Below, one piece after another: positions 30,150 to 41,491 of a DNA stretch of 64,000 nucleotides. Source of the stretch: Inia geoffrensis (taxonomy: Eukaryota; Chordata; Mammalia; Artiodactyla; Iniidae); NCBI GenBank assembly GCA_036417435.1, contig CM070901.1, forward strand, positions 159,980,044 through 160,044,043, read 5' to 3'. A model generated the notes under the pieces. The model saw only the letters and a program-made list of their open reading frames with translations, ran no database searches and was not told the DNA's origin. Position 1 is the stretch's first letter. The number at the start of each line of letters is the position of its first letter. The translations under genes were made by a program, and so were the position numbers.

Positions 30150-30875
30150 CTCCTCCTACAAAACTTTCCCCAAACCCTCCATCAACTTCTCTCCTTGTCC
30201 CTTGCCACTACCCAGGCCAAGACCCATCTTTTCTGGGCTGGTGACTGCAGCAGCCTCCTTGCTTCCTTATAGGTCACTCGGCCTGGTTTTCTGCAGTCTG
30301 GCTTACATACTGGAGCAGGTGAAGTGACCCTTTTAAAATGTAAATCAGATCATATCACACCTCTTTTTGAAAGTTTCCACTGAAAGTGGAATAAATCTAA
30401 GCTCTATTCCACTGCCCCAGGCCCTGTGCTATTGATCCCAGCCACCTTTATTTCCTTTCTTCCCCATGAAGCCCCAGTCTCACTGGCTTCTTTAAGTTTC
30501 CTGACCATGCCAAGCCTGCTCCTGCCCCAGGGCCTTTGCACTTGCAGCTCCTGTGGCTGGAGCACCCTTCCTGTGATGTGTGTTGTGCCTGCTCCCCTTT
30601 CCTTCTTAGTTCAGATGTCGCCCCCTCAGACCACACTACCTAACATTTTCCCACTCAGCCATTCTCAGCCATATTCCCCCATTTTTGCCATAGCCATGTG
30701 AGTCTCTGAAGATATTTTACTGTCATTAGCTCCCTTGTTTCTTGCCTGTCTCTCCCACTGGAACATGAGATCCATAGGGGCAGGGACCTTGTCATCCTGT
30801 CCACAGTTGTGTCCCCAGGACCTAGCATAGGACCTGACAGTTAATAGGTGCTCAATATGTGTTTGTTGAATGCAG
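30150..30875 (+). repeat. L2 LINE 3' end
   Basis: Long, fairly clear L2 match: CCCCAGGGCCTTTGCACTTG, then 'ggaacatgagatccataggggcagggacc' and 'aggtgctcaatatgtgtttgttgaatg'. Non-coding. Confidence 0.75.
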
Positions 30876-33083
30876 AAAGCCCTCCCCAGCCCTGACTTCT
30901 TTTGCAAGCTCAGAGCAGTCTTTCAAATCCAATCCTATTTTTCCTGCTCCCACTGTCACAGCCCAGAGCTTGTAGCAACCCCTCCCATCCCTCCCTGCCA
31001 CCCTTCTCTGCCTCCCTTCCTTCCCCTCCACATAGACAATATGCTCTCCCAGGCCTCAGGCCAGTGATTCCTTTTTCCCTCTGTCCTTTTTGCCTCATTT
31101 GACTAATTCCACCTGACTGTCAATACTAATTAACTCAGGTGTCACCTCCTCCCAGAAGCCTTCCCTGCTTTCCTTTTAAGTTAATACTCTCTCCTGGTCC
31201 CTGAAGACCCTTGGTCCCTCTTGGTCCATAAGGCAGTCCTCTCCTTCTATATTAAGAATATCTCTCTCCTTAAGGAGCTCCTCAAGAACTTGGACCAATC
31301 TGGTTCATCACAATGTCTTTGGCACCCAGCCCAGACTGCCTGGCACAGGCATTCAAGAAACATTGATCTGGGCTGGCCTCATCATTGCTGTGATGGGGAC
31401 TTTGGGGGATTAGACCAGACCAGTGTCTCCCAGCTGTATGACCCATGGCAAGCTATTTCCTCTCTTTAAGACTCAGTTTCCTCATCTGTAAAATGAGTAT
31501 AACATTCTCAACTTCTTAGTGTTGTGAGGGTTCAAGAGAAGCTTCTCTAGTGTATGTAATGCTCTGGCACGTGGAAACTGTTAGGTGAGTGGTGGGTCCC
31601 TTTTCCAGTATGGACTTGGGCCTGGGCTTAGCAACTGCCTCTGTGAGCAGCCAGCCCCCTCAAGCCCTTTAGGGGAGGAAAATGTATATCCTCTAGTGAG
31701 CCCTGGGCCCAGGACCTCTGAGGAGCCCTCAGAGCTGAAGGGAAGATATAGGCAGACTGGATCAAGCCCTGAACTTGAAGCCGCATCACTGAACTTAAGA
31801 CATGGCTCCATAATTCACTGGCTGTGTTACCCAGTGTGACTCCTCACACCTCTCTGAGCCTCAGCTTCCTGATCTGGAACAGGAGCTAATAACACTTATC
31901 AGCCAAAGACTCAAAATAACATGGACAAAAAGCTAAGTCTGGGTAGGCGCTTGATTACTGGATCCTCAAAGCAACCTCCTTCCCTTCTCCTAATTCTTCC
32001 TGTGATTTGGGGTTTGTGTATCTAGGGGACCCCCTAGACAGGGCCATGACCATTCTAGGTGGCAAAGAGGAGCCTTCCCATTCTAAATGCTTACCTGCAG
32101 CCTGGGTTAGGGGCTGGGACTCTGGACAGCTCTGGACACTCAGGAGGATCCAAATGCTGGTGACCTCACCAGGTGCCAATGTGTAAGTGACCAGTCAGCC
32201 CCCTAGGAGGTGTCTGTGGAGTCCTCCAAATGCAGATCATCTTTGGAGGACAGAGGGTCACCCCTCACGCCCCCCCACCCAGATCCCCGTTCATGCATTT
32301 AATCATTCTTCCACTGCTGTATTTCCAGAAGGTTGCACAGAGCCTGGTATATAATAGGTCTCAATAAATATATGTTGGAAGAACAAGTTTTTATGTTCAA
32401 CACACACTTATTGTCTACTGCTCTTAGCCCTGTGCTAAGGGATGGTGTACAGATGGTGCACACAAAGGAACTGGTCCTGACAGCTCTCTCTCAAGATCAC
32501 CCAGGGGGCCTCTAAATCCTCCCAGCTCTTCCCACCCCAGGCCCAGCTTCCACTGGTTGCCAAGCTCCAGGCATCAGGGCTTTTCCCAGAATCGAGGTAA
32601 TGCCCAAGCACCCCATGCATCATGGGGCCTCGGAAGGCTGCACGCCTGCAGCCACAACTCTCCAAACACTCTCTGTCTTTCATGCCCCGTCCTCCAGCCA
32701 CGCTTCCCCATCCCTCTAAAAGCCTCAGACACAGCCATCTCCGCCCACCCAGTGCCCTACATCTACCTGGGGTTATACCCAACGTGGCCAGCGGGTGGCG
32801 CTGAGACTCCCCTTTCCTCAGCGCTGGACTGGACTCCACACCCCACCAGGACCCTGTCCCTCCCTCATTTTCTCCCCAGCACGGACAGGAGCGGACTCTG
32901 TGACCTCTAACTGACCCCTCTCCTTCCTGCTGGCTCCTGCGATGAGGCCTGAGGAGACTCCAGTTGCTCCTGCAGGCCCTGGGTTGTCTTTTCCTGCCTG
33001 GTGGGTGAGGGGGGGTCCCCAGGGGCCAAGCTGCAGCTGGTGGGGCGGGGCTGGGCGGGGTGAGGCTGAAAGCAGCTGCCGGG

Positions 33084-33168
33084 TGAGAGAAAGAGAAAGG
33101 AGAGAGAGAGAGAGAGAGAGAGAAAGAAAAAGAGAGAGAAGAGAAGAAGGAGAGAGAGGGAGAGGTGC
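33084..33168 (+). repeat. GA-rich purine tract
   Basis: Nearly pure GA/GAA repeats over about 85 bp, including a (GA) run at about 33101-33122. It lies 2.3 kb upstream of the FNDC5 start. A CAGGATAAGGTATGTGG donor-like site follows at about 33223-33239. Confidence 0.9.
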
Positions 33169-33629
33169 TCTGGTTCCCTGACTCCTATCCCAAGCAGGTG
33201 GAGGTCCCAGCTGAGGCTCGTCCCAGGATAAGGTATGTGGCTGAGGAAGCAGAAGGGGCCGGGGTATCAGCCTGCCAAGCAGAGCAGGCCTAGGGGTACT
33301 GAGGGGCTAGCGGGTTAGGTTCTGCTGCTCAGCAAGAACCCCTGAGCCCCCTCCTATCTCACCCCTCCCAAGGTGACCAAATAGAGACTTGGGGGGCAGT
33401 ACAAGGAGTCGAGGGGTGGGCATTAGGAGGCGAAGTCTCTATTGCTGCTCTGGACTCGATACGTAAATTTGCACCAAGCTCTTCCCGTCTCTGAACCTCA
33501 GTTTCTTAATCTAAAATGGAGGCAGAGGCCGGGAGCTCTTGAAGATGTTTTGTGGGATAACTTTGCAAGGTGTCCCTTTTTCAAAAAGAATTCGTTCTTT
33601 CAGGGGCTTCTGAAGACCAGAAGGCTTTT

Positions 33630-33836
33630 TTTTTTTTTTTTTTGCGGTACGCGGGCCTCTCACTGTTGTGGCCTCTCCCATTGCGGAGCACAGGCTCCAG
33701 ATGCGCAGGCTCAGCAGCCATGGCTCACGGGCCTAGCCGCTCCGCGGCATGTGGGATCTTCCCGGACCGGGGCACGAACCTGTGTCACCTGCATCGACAG
33801 GTGGACTCCCAACCACTGTGCCACCAGGGAAGCCCC
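33630..33836 (-). mobile_element. CHR-type SINE, ~200 bp form
   Basis: Reverse-strand head GGGCTTCCCTGGTGGCACAG and the standard body; the tail is the T-run on the plus strand. Duplication CAGAAGGCTTTT flanks it (about 33618-33629 and 33836-33847). Confidence 0.92.
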
Positions 33837-34479
33837 AGAAGGCTTTTAAGACCCAAAGGGATGCCCCCCTAGTGGTGGAATTTCAGGCAGTGCAGGGAGG
33901 GTGTCATTTAGAAAGATGGGTGGTCCCTCCATGTCAGGGGCCCTGAGGCCCTGGTCTGTGCCTCTCTCCTCAACCTAGTTTCCCTGACTGGGACTCAGGG
34001 TGGAGACTGACACAGGGTGGCGGCAGGTGGGAGCTTCCCCAGGTGTCTGGTGCTCCAGAGGTCCTCTCATTAGGGAGAGGGTGGTGGGCGCAGGGTGAGG
34101 GTATTTCTCTGCCACTCCAAGATCAGAAAAAGAGTGGATTAGGCAGCAGGGTGTGTGGCACCAAGGTAGGGACAGTGGTAGGCTTATGGATGTCCCCAGG
34201 GTAATGAGGGAGGGGTCACCCGAGCCCTTTTTGAACTGTGGCTGCTGGCCACGTCTCCAAGGTCCCCTGCACTTCAGAGCCATTAGCTCATTCACTGCTC
34301 ACATCTTTCAACCAGTCCAGAAGGGTGGGGGCAGGGGGGCTGGAGCCATTCCTCCCTCACCCTGCTCTTGGGAAGAGATTGTTCCAGATTGTTCTCTGGC
34401 TGGGGGAGAAGCTGGCATGGGCAAGTTCTAGGATCTCGGGGATCCCAAGGCGGGAGACAGTCCAGTCAAGCACATGATG

Positions 34480-34800
34480 GGGAGTCAAATCAGCCTGTGT
34501 TCAAATCCTGGCTCTGCTGTGGGTCCTTTGGGGAGTCAGGTAACCTCTTCAAGCTGCAGTCTCCTCCTGTGCAAAATGCGGACAACAGAGCGGGGGCCCT
34601 TACAGGGTTGCAGTGAGAAGCAGTCGACATGATGCAAGTAAAGCCCCCAGCGCGCAGCTGGCACCTAGGAGATGCTGTTGCTCTCATTATGGAGGGAAAA
34701 ATGGAGGTCAAGAAGGGAAGGACTGGCCTGGGGTCACAGAGTTAGGCCCTCCAGTGAGTCAGAGCACCCTCTTCTCAGCCCCATGGCAAACGCTGAGCAC
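34480..34800 (+). repeat. MIR copies upstream of the FNDC5 CpG island
   Basis: A MIR core at 34480-34690 (GTTCAAATCCTGGCTCTGC, then 'aacctcttcaagctgcagtctcctcctg') and a second partial copy to about 34800 ('gagcacctactgtctgc'). Confidence 0.7.
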
Positions 34801-34889
34801 CTACTGTCTGCACCCCAGCACCTACGGAGCACTCTATAGTCACCCCCATCCCTACTAGGATTGCTCCCCTCTGCTCACTCCTGTCCCAG

Positions 34890-35620
34890 CCTGCAAGGCC
34901 TAGGGTCTGGGGCTGGGGCGGAGAGAGGGGTGGGGACCCGCAGGCGCGGGAGGGCAGGTCAGCTTTGGGGCGGGTGCGATGGGAGCCCAGAGGAGCGTCT
35001 CCGTGGCACTTGTCCTCCCTCTCCCTCGGGAAAGGGCAGCGGTGGCGGCCGGGTCAGGGCTGCGCGGCGGGGACAGAGGCTGCGTGCGAGGCTGGGGCTG
35101 AGCACAGTGGGGCACGGAGAACCCCGCTCGGGCTCCGGCACAGGCGAGAAGGTGGCAGCGCGGGTCGGCGAAGCCCCGCGGGCCGGGTCATCGGGGATGG
35201 GGGCGGCGAGGGGGCGCCCTCCGCCCCTCACCCCGCCCCCGCGCCTCTCCCCGCAGCGGGGGCGCCCCGCCCCTCGGGCGCCCGACGTGGACGCGGCCGC
35301 CGCCGCCGCCGCCGCCGCGCGGGAGTCGCTGTCCGCGGAGCCGACATGCAGGCGGCGCGGGGCGGCACGGGACGGCCGGGCCGGGCGGGCCGCGGGCCGG
35401 AGCGCCAGCGCGAGCGGCTGCCGCACGCCGGAGCCGCCGCCATGCACCCCGGGCCGCCCCGCGCCGCGCTCCGCCTGTGGCTGGGCTGCGTCTGCCTCGC
35501 GCTGGTGCAGGCGGGTAAGGGGGTCCGGGCGCGGGGCGCGGGCGGGCATCCTCGGGTCCCTTGCTTGCTCCCTGGGGACCCCGTCTCAGGCCCGCTCACT
35601 GCTCCCCTCGCCCCACGCCC
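34890..35620 (+). promoter_or_regulatory. FNDC5: CpG island promoter and 5' UTR of FNDC5
   Basis: A dense CpG island covers the FNDC5 first exon, with GC boxes (for example near 35225-35240) and a GCC repeat at about 35294-35320. No TATA box is seen. The frame of the FNDC5 start stays open through the island upstream to about 34965, so no in-frame stop separates the upstream ATG at 35346 from the main start at 35442. Confidence 0.75.
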
Positions 35621-38600
35621 CAGCCCCAGCCCCTTTCCTGCTTGCTTGACCCCCAGACCCGACCTCCAGCTCTCAAACCCCTTCCCACCACCACTGCTCT
35701 GGGATCCACGGTCTTGGGATTCCCCAGCCCCCTCATCCCATTGCCCTGACCCCAGACCTTTCCTTCAGGAGCCCTAGCTCCTTTCTGTGGCCCAGAGAGC
35801 AGCTGAGGACACCGATCCCCCCACCTTGGGCCTCCCTCCTTGACCCAAAGCCCTGCAGGCCAACTCTGCAGGTCGAGTGGGATGGGGTCCCACTGTGTGA
35901 GGGTGATGGGGACCGGCACCCGAGGGCGCGGGGACAGGTGGGGTGGACCCCGAGCCTGGAGTCTGGCCTGCCCCCTGAGGCCTGGCCTCCTCCTCACCCT
36001 GCCCCTCCTGATGCCCTGTCCCCGTCCGTCCCTTCTGGCTGCTGCCACCTTGCTCATCTCTCCTCCGACCCAGCTCTCCTTGGCTGCTCAGTGCTGCCTC
36101 CCTGCTTCCGTCCTGTGTCTGTCTCTGATACCCCACTTGTCTGTTCTCCGGTTCTGTGTCTGCTGCCCCTGTCTGTGTCACTCTGTCTCTCTCTGCCTCC
36201 ACGTCTGTCTTTGTCTCCCCAGGCCCCAGACCTATGAGGTGAGGGGTGAGGCTCAGGCTTAGGTCTTCTTCCCCTTTAAGCGCCTGCCCCTTGGGGATAC
36301 AGAAGTTGTGTGAGTCTGCTGCCCCTCTCCTAGAGAGTTCTTCCTTCCCTGACCACCCCCATCCTCATCACTCTCCTCTCATCTGGTCCCCTTTGTCCTC
36401 TCCTCCCATCCAAGAGGCCCTACCCTGTTCTCTTGACTCCACTGAGGGGCCGCGCTCTGAGTGACCCCATCTTCCTCTGCGCCTTCCCACCTGCCTCTTG
36501 GGGCTGGCGGGGTGTGGAGAAGAGGCCTTTCCCCAGACTTCATCCTGCCTGGGGCTCCACAGTACTGGGGCTTCTTTTCTTGGTCCTCACTCCCATCCCA
36601 GGGCTCACCCAGCTAGGCTCTTCTTGACCTCTGGGTCTTTCTCCTTCCCTCAAGGTCACTCACTTGACAGTGCAGTTCTGTAGAAAGAGCACTGGACTGG
36701 GGAGCCTTCTGATTGCTTTACACCAGACTAACCTTGAGCTCCTGCAGCCCAGCCACCTATGTCTCCCCCATGCCTGTCTCCCCACCTCTCATTCTTCCTC
36801 CTTTAGACCTGGCCCTGGCCCGGGCTCATCAATTTTAGCTCGAAACCTAGTGGGGCCAACTGTGGCCAATAGGGGTTCCCACCCTGTTTACAAGGAGCCT
36901 GGGACCTCTCAGGCCTGGCTCTTCAACCACTAAGGAACTGAGACCCAGGTGCCAATCCCACTGGCAGGCCTGGGTTTCTTCCTTCCCACCTCATGGCTAT
37001 CCCCAGGTTATCTTGTCATACTGACGAGACCATGGGCCTGGGCCTCACGACAGAGGGTGCTCAGGCTCAGCTGCCTCCCCACCCCCAGATAGCCCCTCGG
37101 CCCCAGTGAATGTCACCGTCAGACACCTCAAGGCCAACTCTGCAGTGGTGAGCTGGGACGTCCTGGAGGATGAGGTCATCATTGGATTTGCCATCTCTCA
37201 GCAGGTATCCCTTGAGGGTCCCTGGGAGGGAAGAACACATCAAAATAGAAGTGGTGGATGGGGGAGGAAGGGGTGCCGAAAGAGGAAGAAGGAACGAGGA
37301 GCAAGAGAGATGGGCAGAAAGCTGCACACGTGGCTGGGAAGGGAGGCCCCAGAAGGGAATCCTTTGGTTGGAATCTGGGAATTAAGGGCATGATCTTGAC
37401 CTTAAACAGATCTGAGCTTAGGACCTTGCTCCAGTTCTTGCTGGTTGTATGGCCTTGGGCAATTTCCCTCACTTCTGTGAACCTGTCTCTTTACCTGTAA
37501 AATGAAGATATCAATACCTACCTGCAGAGATGATGGGATGCTTGAGTCAGATTGTGGATGTCCGGGGTTTAACATGGTAGCCAGGTGAGGCCTTATCACC
37601 GCCGGAAAGGTGAGCAGACGTGGGGTGGGGGCCTGGGCACTGAAACCTGGCGCCCGGCTTTTGCTCCACAGAAGAAGGACGTGCGGATGCTGCGCTTCAT
37701 CCAGGAGGTGAACACCACCACCCGCTCGTGTGCGCTGTGGGACCTGGAGGAGGACACCGAGTACATCGTGCACGTGCAGGCCATCTCCATTCAGGGCCAG
37801 AGTCCGGCGAGCGAGCCCGTGCTCTTTAAGACGCCACGGGAGGCTGAGAAGATGGCCTCAAAGAACAAAGGCAGGCCCGGGCCACCGTTAGCAAGGGACG
37901 GGGTGCGGGGAGGGGCGGTCAGGGCTAGCGCGGCGGGCGGCTGGAGGAGAGCGTGAGCCCTCCATCCTCCCGCAGCCCCTGCTGCCTAGCCAAGCAGCCC
38001 CTGAGAGAGGGAGTTCCGCTCTGGTCCCCCAAGCTATGGGATACAAACTTTCAGCTCTGGATTAAGTCTAGTCGGTGCCACCCAAGTAGCCATCAGCATG
38101 TTCTAGAATCTCTTTTTGTTAGGTGTGTGGGCACCTGTAGAAATAAGCCCTTAATATTTTGCACTCGACCCTAGAAATGTGGCTGGCAGGGGCCCAGGGA
38201 GTCCTGGAGCCATAGTGTCTCTCTCCACACAGATGAGGTGACCATGAAGGAGATGGGGAGGAACCAACAGCTGCGCACGGGCGAGGTGCTGATCATCGTC
38301 GTGGTCCTGTTCATGTGGGCTGGTGAGTCTGGCCCCAAGCCCTTCCTCACTTCACCTCGGGGAAACGGAGGACCCTCACCAGACCCTTTACTCACAGAAA
38401 CGAAGGGTGAGGGGCTTGGAGGCAGTGAGAGGACTTAGGAGCCTAAGTTCTGCTCCGGGGGCCAGATCTGATCCCTTCTCTCACTGACCTCTCACCAAAA
38501 AAAATAGCAGTTCGGTAGCTGCCTCGTAGAATTATATGAGTGATTGCCCTCCCTAATGAATGGCCAAAGCCCCTGGCCTTCCAGCCCTGGCTGCAGCAGC

Positions 38601-41491
38601 CTCTCCGTATTCTTCCGGGTTGCTGTGCCTCCAGGTGCTTCAGGCCTGGGCAGCTCAGGCTTGGGACACCCTCTTAACCCACTCATCCTTCTTGACACAG
38701 CTCAGAGACCGCCTGCGTGAAACCTCCCCAACCCATCCATTAGAATGTTCCTCCTGCCTCGATGCTCCCGCGGCACCCTGTGTGCTCCTCTCTAAATTTA
38801 GCCCTTCTTAGCTAAGTTAGTTGGGTTCCTGTCTTTCTCTTTTCCCACTTGTCTGTGAGCTCCCTGGGGATAAAGACCATCACCTTTGTACTCAACTCAA
38901 CCAGAATTTAGTGAACAGCCACTCCATTCCAGAGAGTAGTGCTACAGTCGTGACTAAGAAGAGCCATGTGCTTGTAAGGAACTCAGTCTGGGAGACGCCA
39001 GGCCATACTTAACAATAATTCAACGTGATGAGTGCTATAATAGTACCATGTATGGGAGCAGAGGATGGGGAATGAATTAATTCTGGGGCTAGGAGTAGAA
39101 ATCAAGAAAAACACAGAGAGGAGGTAAATGGGGATTGAGCTTTGAAGGATGAGTAGGAGTTCACCAGGCAGCCAAAAAAGGAAGGGTATTCTGTGTTCAA
39201 GAAGGAAATTAAGCTCAGTCTGACTCAGTGCGGCTGCGACCCAAGAGAGAAGATAGAAAGTGAGGGGTAAAGGATGTTGAGGCTGTCAAGTGGACTGGAG
39301 TCCTTCTTGAGGGAATTAAACACCATGTCGAAGTTATATGAGCATCGTGTTTGAGAGGACAGGCTCTGTTGTAGAAGTATATGGAAAAATATGTTCCATA
39401 GACACAAAGAAAAGGAGACACTTGAAAAAAAAAAGCTGGAAAAACAAAGGATTGTACAAAAGGGGAGGTTTGCTTATGGTGCATTATTAGACTTGGCACC
39501 GACAGTATTCACACCATTATAACAATATAAAATAGTGAATTAACTCGAAATTGTGATGGAATTCTGCTAGGATGATGAGGAAGGTAGTAGAGGGAGTGGT
39601 TAGGCTCTATATGCCATGGTGGGACGTCAACAGATAATCCCTAAAACAGATCAGGAAATAGCACTATAGAGTTCCCTGTTGCCTTAGTGGTTAGGATTCT
39701 GGGCTTTCACTGCTGTGGCCCGGGTTCAATCCCTGGTCGGGGAACTAAGATCCCACGAGCCGTGTGGCGCAGACAGAAAAGAAATAGCACTGTAAGTCAA
39801 GTATAGAGGTAAAAATGGGGAAAACACCTACGAGAGTTGGAGGTGGTTGCCTTAATACTATTGGACTTTCAAAAAGTATTAGTTTGATAGCGATAAACAT
39901 TTAGGAGAGTGCAGGCCCTGGAGTGCACACCCCCACTCCACCGTGTGACCTTGAGTGAGTTATCTAAGCTCTTCATCACTGCCCTCCCTCGTAACCTGGG
40001 GATGGTAATAACCAGTGCTCTCAGAGAGCTATGAGGGCTCAGTGAGGTGGAATGTCAGGGCCCAGCACAGGGCCTGGCACATGCTAGACAAATGCTATTG
40101 TTGCTCTTTGCCCTAAAGGAAAGGGGAGCCCTCTGAGGTTTAAAAGAAGGAAAGGGAGGAGACACGATCAGAAGCATGTTGTAGGAAGATCAGCCCAGCA
40201 GCAGTGAAGGGGCTGGTGAGGAAGGGGACAGGTGGACACAGGAGCCAGAGGCCAGAGGCAGCCTCTTGCAGTAGTGCCGGTGAGAGGCCATCTGGAGCCC
40301 AGTACCCACAGGAGCTCAGCCTGGTCTAGTGGGCATGAAGTGGAGGGGCAAGGACTGGGGCTCTGGCCTCTGACTGCTCTCCCCTGTCCCCTGCAGGCGT
40401 CATCGCCCTATTCTGCCGCCAGTATGACATTATCAAGGACAATGAACCCAATAACAACAAGGAAAAAACCAAGAGCGCATCAGAAACCAGCACACCAGAG
40501 CACCAAAGCGGGGGCCTTCTCCGCAGCAAGGTGAGCGCAAGACCTGGGCCCAGATGGGGGCCCCCGTGGCTGCCACCCTGCTAGTCCCCGGGCTGCAGAA
40601 GGGGTCAGCTTGGGGACTACCAACGGGGCCTGGCATGGCTGCAGCTGGACAGAGCCAAGCTTGGCCGCTGCCCGTGTGACACAGGGGACATTGCAAATTG
40701 ATTTTGGATCCTCTCCTTTTGCAGGGTGCCAGGAGCCAGTAGGGGTTTAAAAAGAGGGCAGTGAGTGGGGAGGGCAGAGCTCCCAGTAGGTGCGGGACAG
40801 CAAGAGTAGGGGTTCTGGGCTCATTCATGCTCCTGCTCTGCTGTATGACCTTGGGCAGGTGCTTTACCCCTTTGTACCTTCGTTTCCTCTTCTGTAAAAC
40901 AGATATGAAAACCTTTTCAGTGCTTGCTTTGAGCAGCTCAGAAGAGAGACATAGAGGATGGAAGAGAATCTCATGGTTCTGACGATGATTATCCAACAAA
41001 CAAACATCTGGCGCTCTCTACATTTCCTCCTTCCTCCACCTCCTTACACCCTCTGGCTTACTGTCCTCTCTCTTGGCTTCTCTCTGGCGCTCTCCTGAAG
41101 CCTCTTATTAATCCACCATCTCCAGAAGCACCTCAGCAATGTCAGTGGCTGAGGCCACGCTCAGAGGCAGATCTGCAGGATGTGAGAGAACCCGCCAGCG
41201 GGATGCTCGGCTAGGGCCCAGGACCCAGTCCTGGCCACTCAGCTGAGTGAAGCCGAAGGCTGGGTTTGAGAGGCAGAGAGATAAGACATCCAGGCAGGGC
41301 TCCTCCTTTCCTTCCACCTGAGACAAGAGCCTGGCTTTTAGGCTGCAGCCCTGCTGCTCCCTTCCTTCTGGTGTCTTCTCCCTGTTTCCATCCTTGCAAG
41401 AAGTCTGTTCAATTTAGTCCTGGCCGCTTCTCTCAATTTTTTTTCCTCCCAGTTTCCAAACAAGCCCTCGGTGAACATCATCGAAGCATGA
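35442..41491 (+). CDS. FNDC5: FNDC5, fibronectin type III protein 5, irisin precursor (six coding exons)
   Basis: Coding exons are 35442-35514, 37089-37204, 37672-37870, 38233-38322, 40397-40530 and 41453-41491, giving 216 codons plus TGA. The signal peptide is residues 1-24 (hydrophobic core LRLWLGCVCLALVQA), and cleavage before Asp25 gives the mature start DSPSAPVNVT. A fibronectin III domain follows at about 28-120, with N-glycosylation sites at Asn32 (NVT) and Asn77 (NTT). The transmembrane helix is about 148-166, and the cytoplasmic tail is basic and acidic. The ectodomain shed from this protein is the exercise-linked myokine irisin. I see one change in irisin from the human sequence I recall (EDEVIIGF for EDEVVIGF). 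The tail ends FPNKPSVNIIEA, a known alternative isoform ending. Exon 3 uses a GC donor (37871-37872). The ATG at 35442 is in GCCGCCATGC; an in-frame ATG lies 32 codons upstream. Confidence 0.95.
35515..37088 (+). other. FNDC5: FNDC5 intron 1
   Basis: GTAAGG donor directly after the signal peptide codons; acceptor CCCCCAG at 37082-37088. A CT-rich unique sequence with no young repeat and no extra exon recognised. Confidence 0.8.
37395..37560 (+). repeat. MIR SINE in FNDC5 intron 2
   Basis: TTGTATGGCCTTGGGCAATT, then 'ctgtgaacctgtctctttacctgtaaaatgaag'. It lies between the exons at 37089-37204 and 37672-37870. Confidence 0.8.
38323..40396 (+). other. FNDC5: FNDC5 intron 4
   Basis: GTGAGT donor and CTGCAG acceptor. 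It contains an L2 piece (about 38640-38960), an old repeat fragment (about 39060-39400), the SINE at 39666-39780, a MIR at about 39920-40100, and another old repeat piece (about 40120-40240). Confidence 0.75.
39666..39780 (+). mobile_element. CHR-type SINE, short form
   Basis: Head AGTTCCCTGTTGCCTTAGTG, B box GGGTTCAATCCC, then 'ggggaactaagatcccacgag'. Flanked by the 11 bp duplication GAAATAGCACT (39655-39665 and 39781-39791). Confidence 0.93.
40820..40930 (+). repeat. MIR SINE in the last FNDC5 intron
   Basis: TGTATGACCTTGGGCAGGTG, then 'cgtttcctcttctgtaaaac'. It carries an AG at 40901-40902 followed by ATA TGA, a possible alternative 3' splice site for FNDC5. Confidence 0.8.

Larger units (their letters stand above)
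27032..33625. other. Intergenic between HPCA and FNDC5, right part; no gene
   Basis: Repeats: CA/TG-rich DNA at 27840-27960, MIR at 28090-28260 and 29000-29130, a pyrimidine tract at 29861-29965, L2 at about 30150-30875 and 31130-31360, MIR at 31410-31575 and 31800-31900, an L2/MIR tail at 32290-32380, and the GA tract at 33084-33168. No coding exon was recognised. Confidence 0.5.

Noticed and set aside
40531..40600. Read-through of FNDC5 exon 5 into its intron as the main C terminus
   Set aside because: It would add about 17 residues and stop, but the GTGAGC donor is good and the downstream exon at 41453 matches a known ending.
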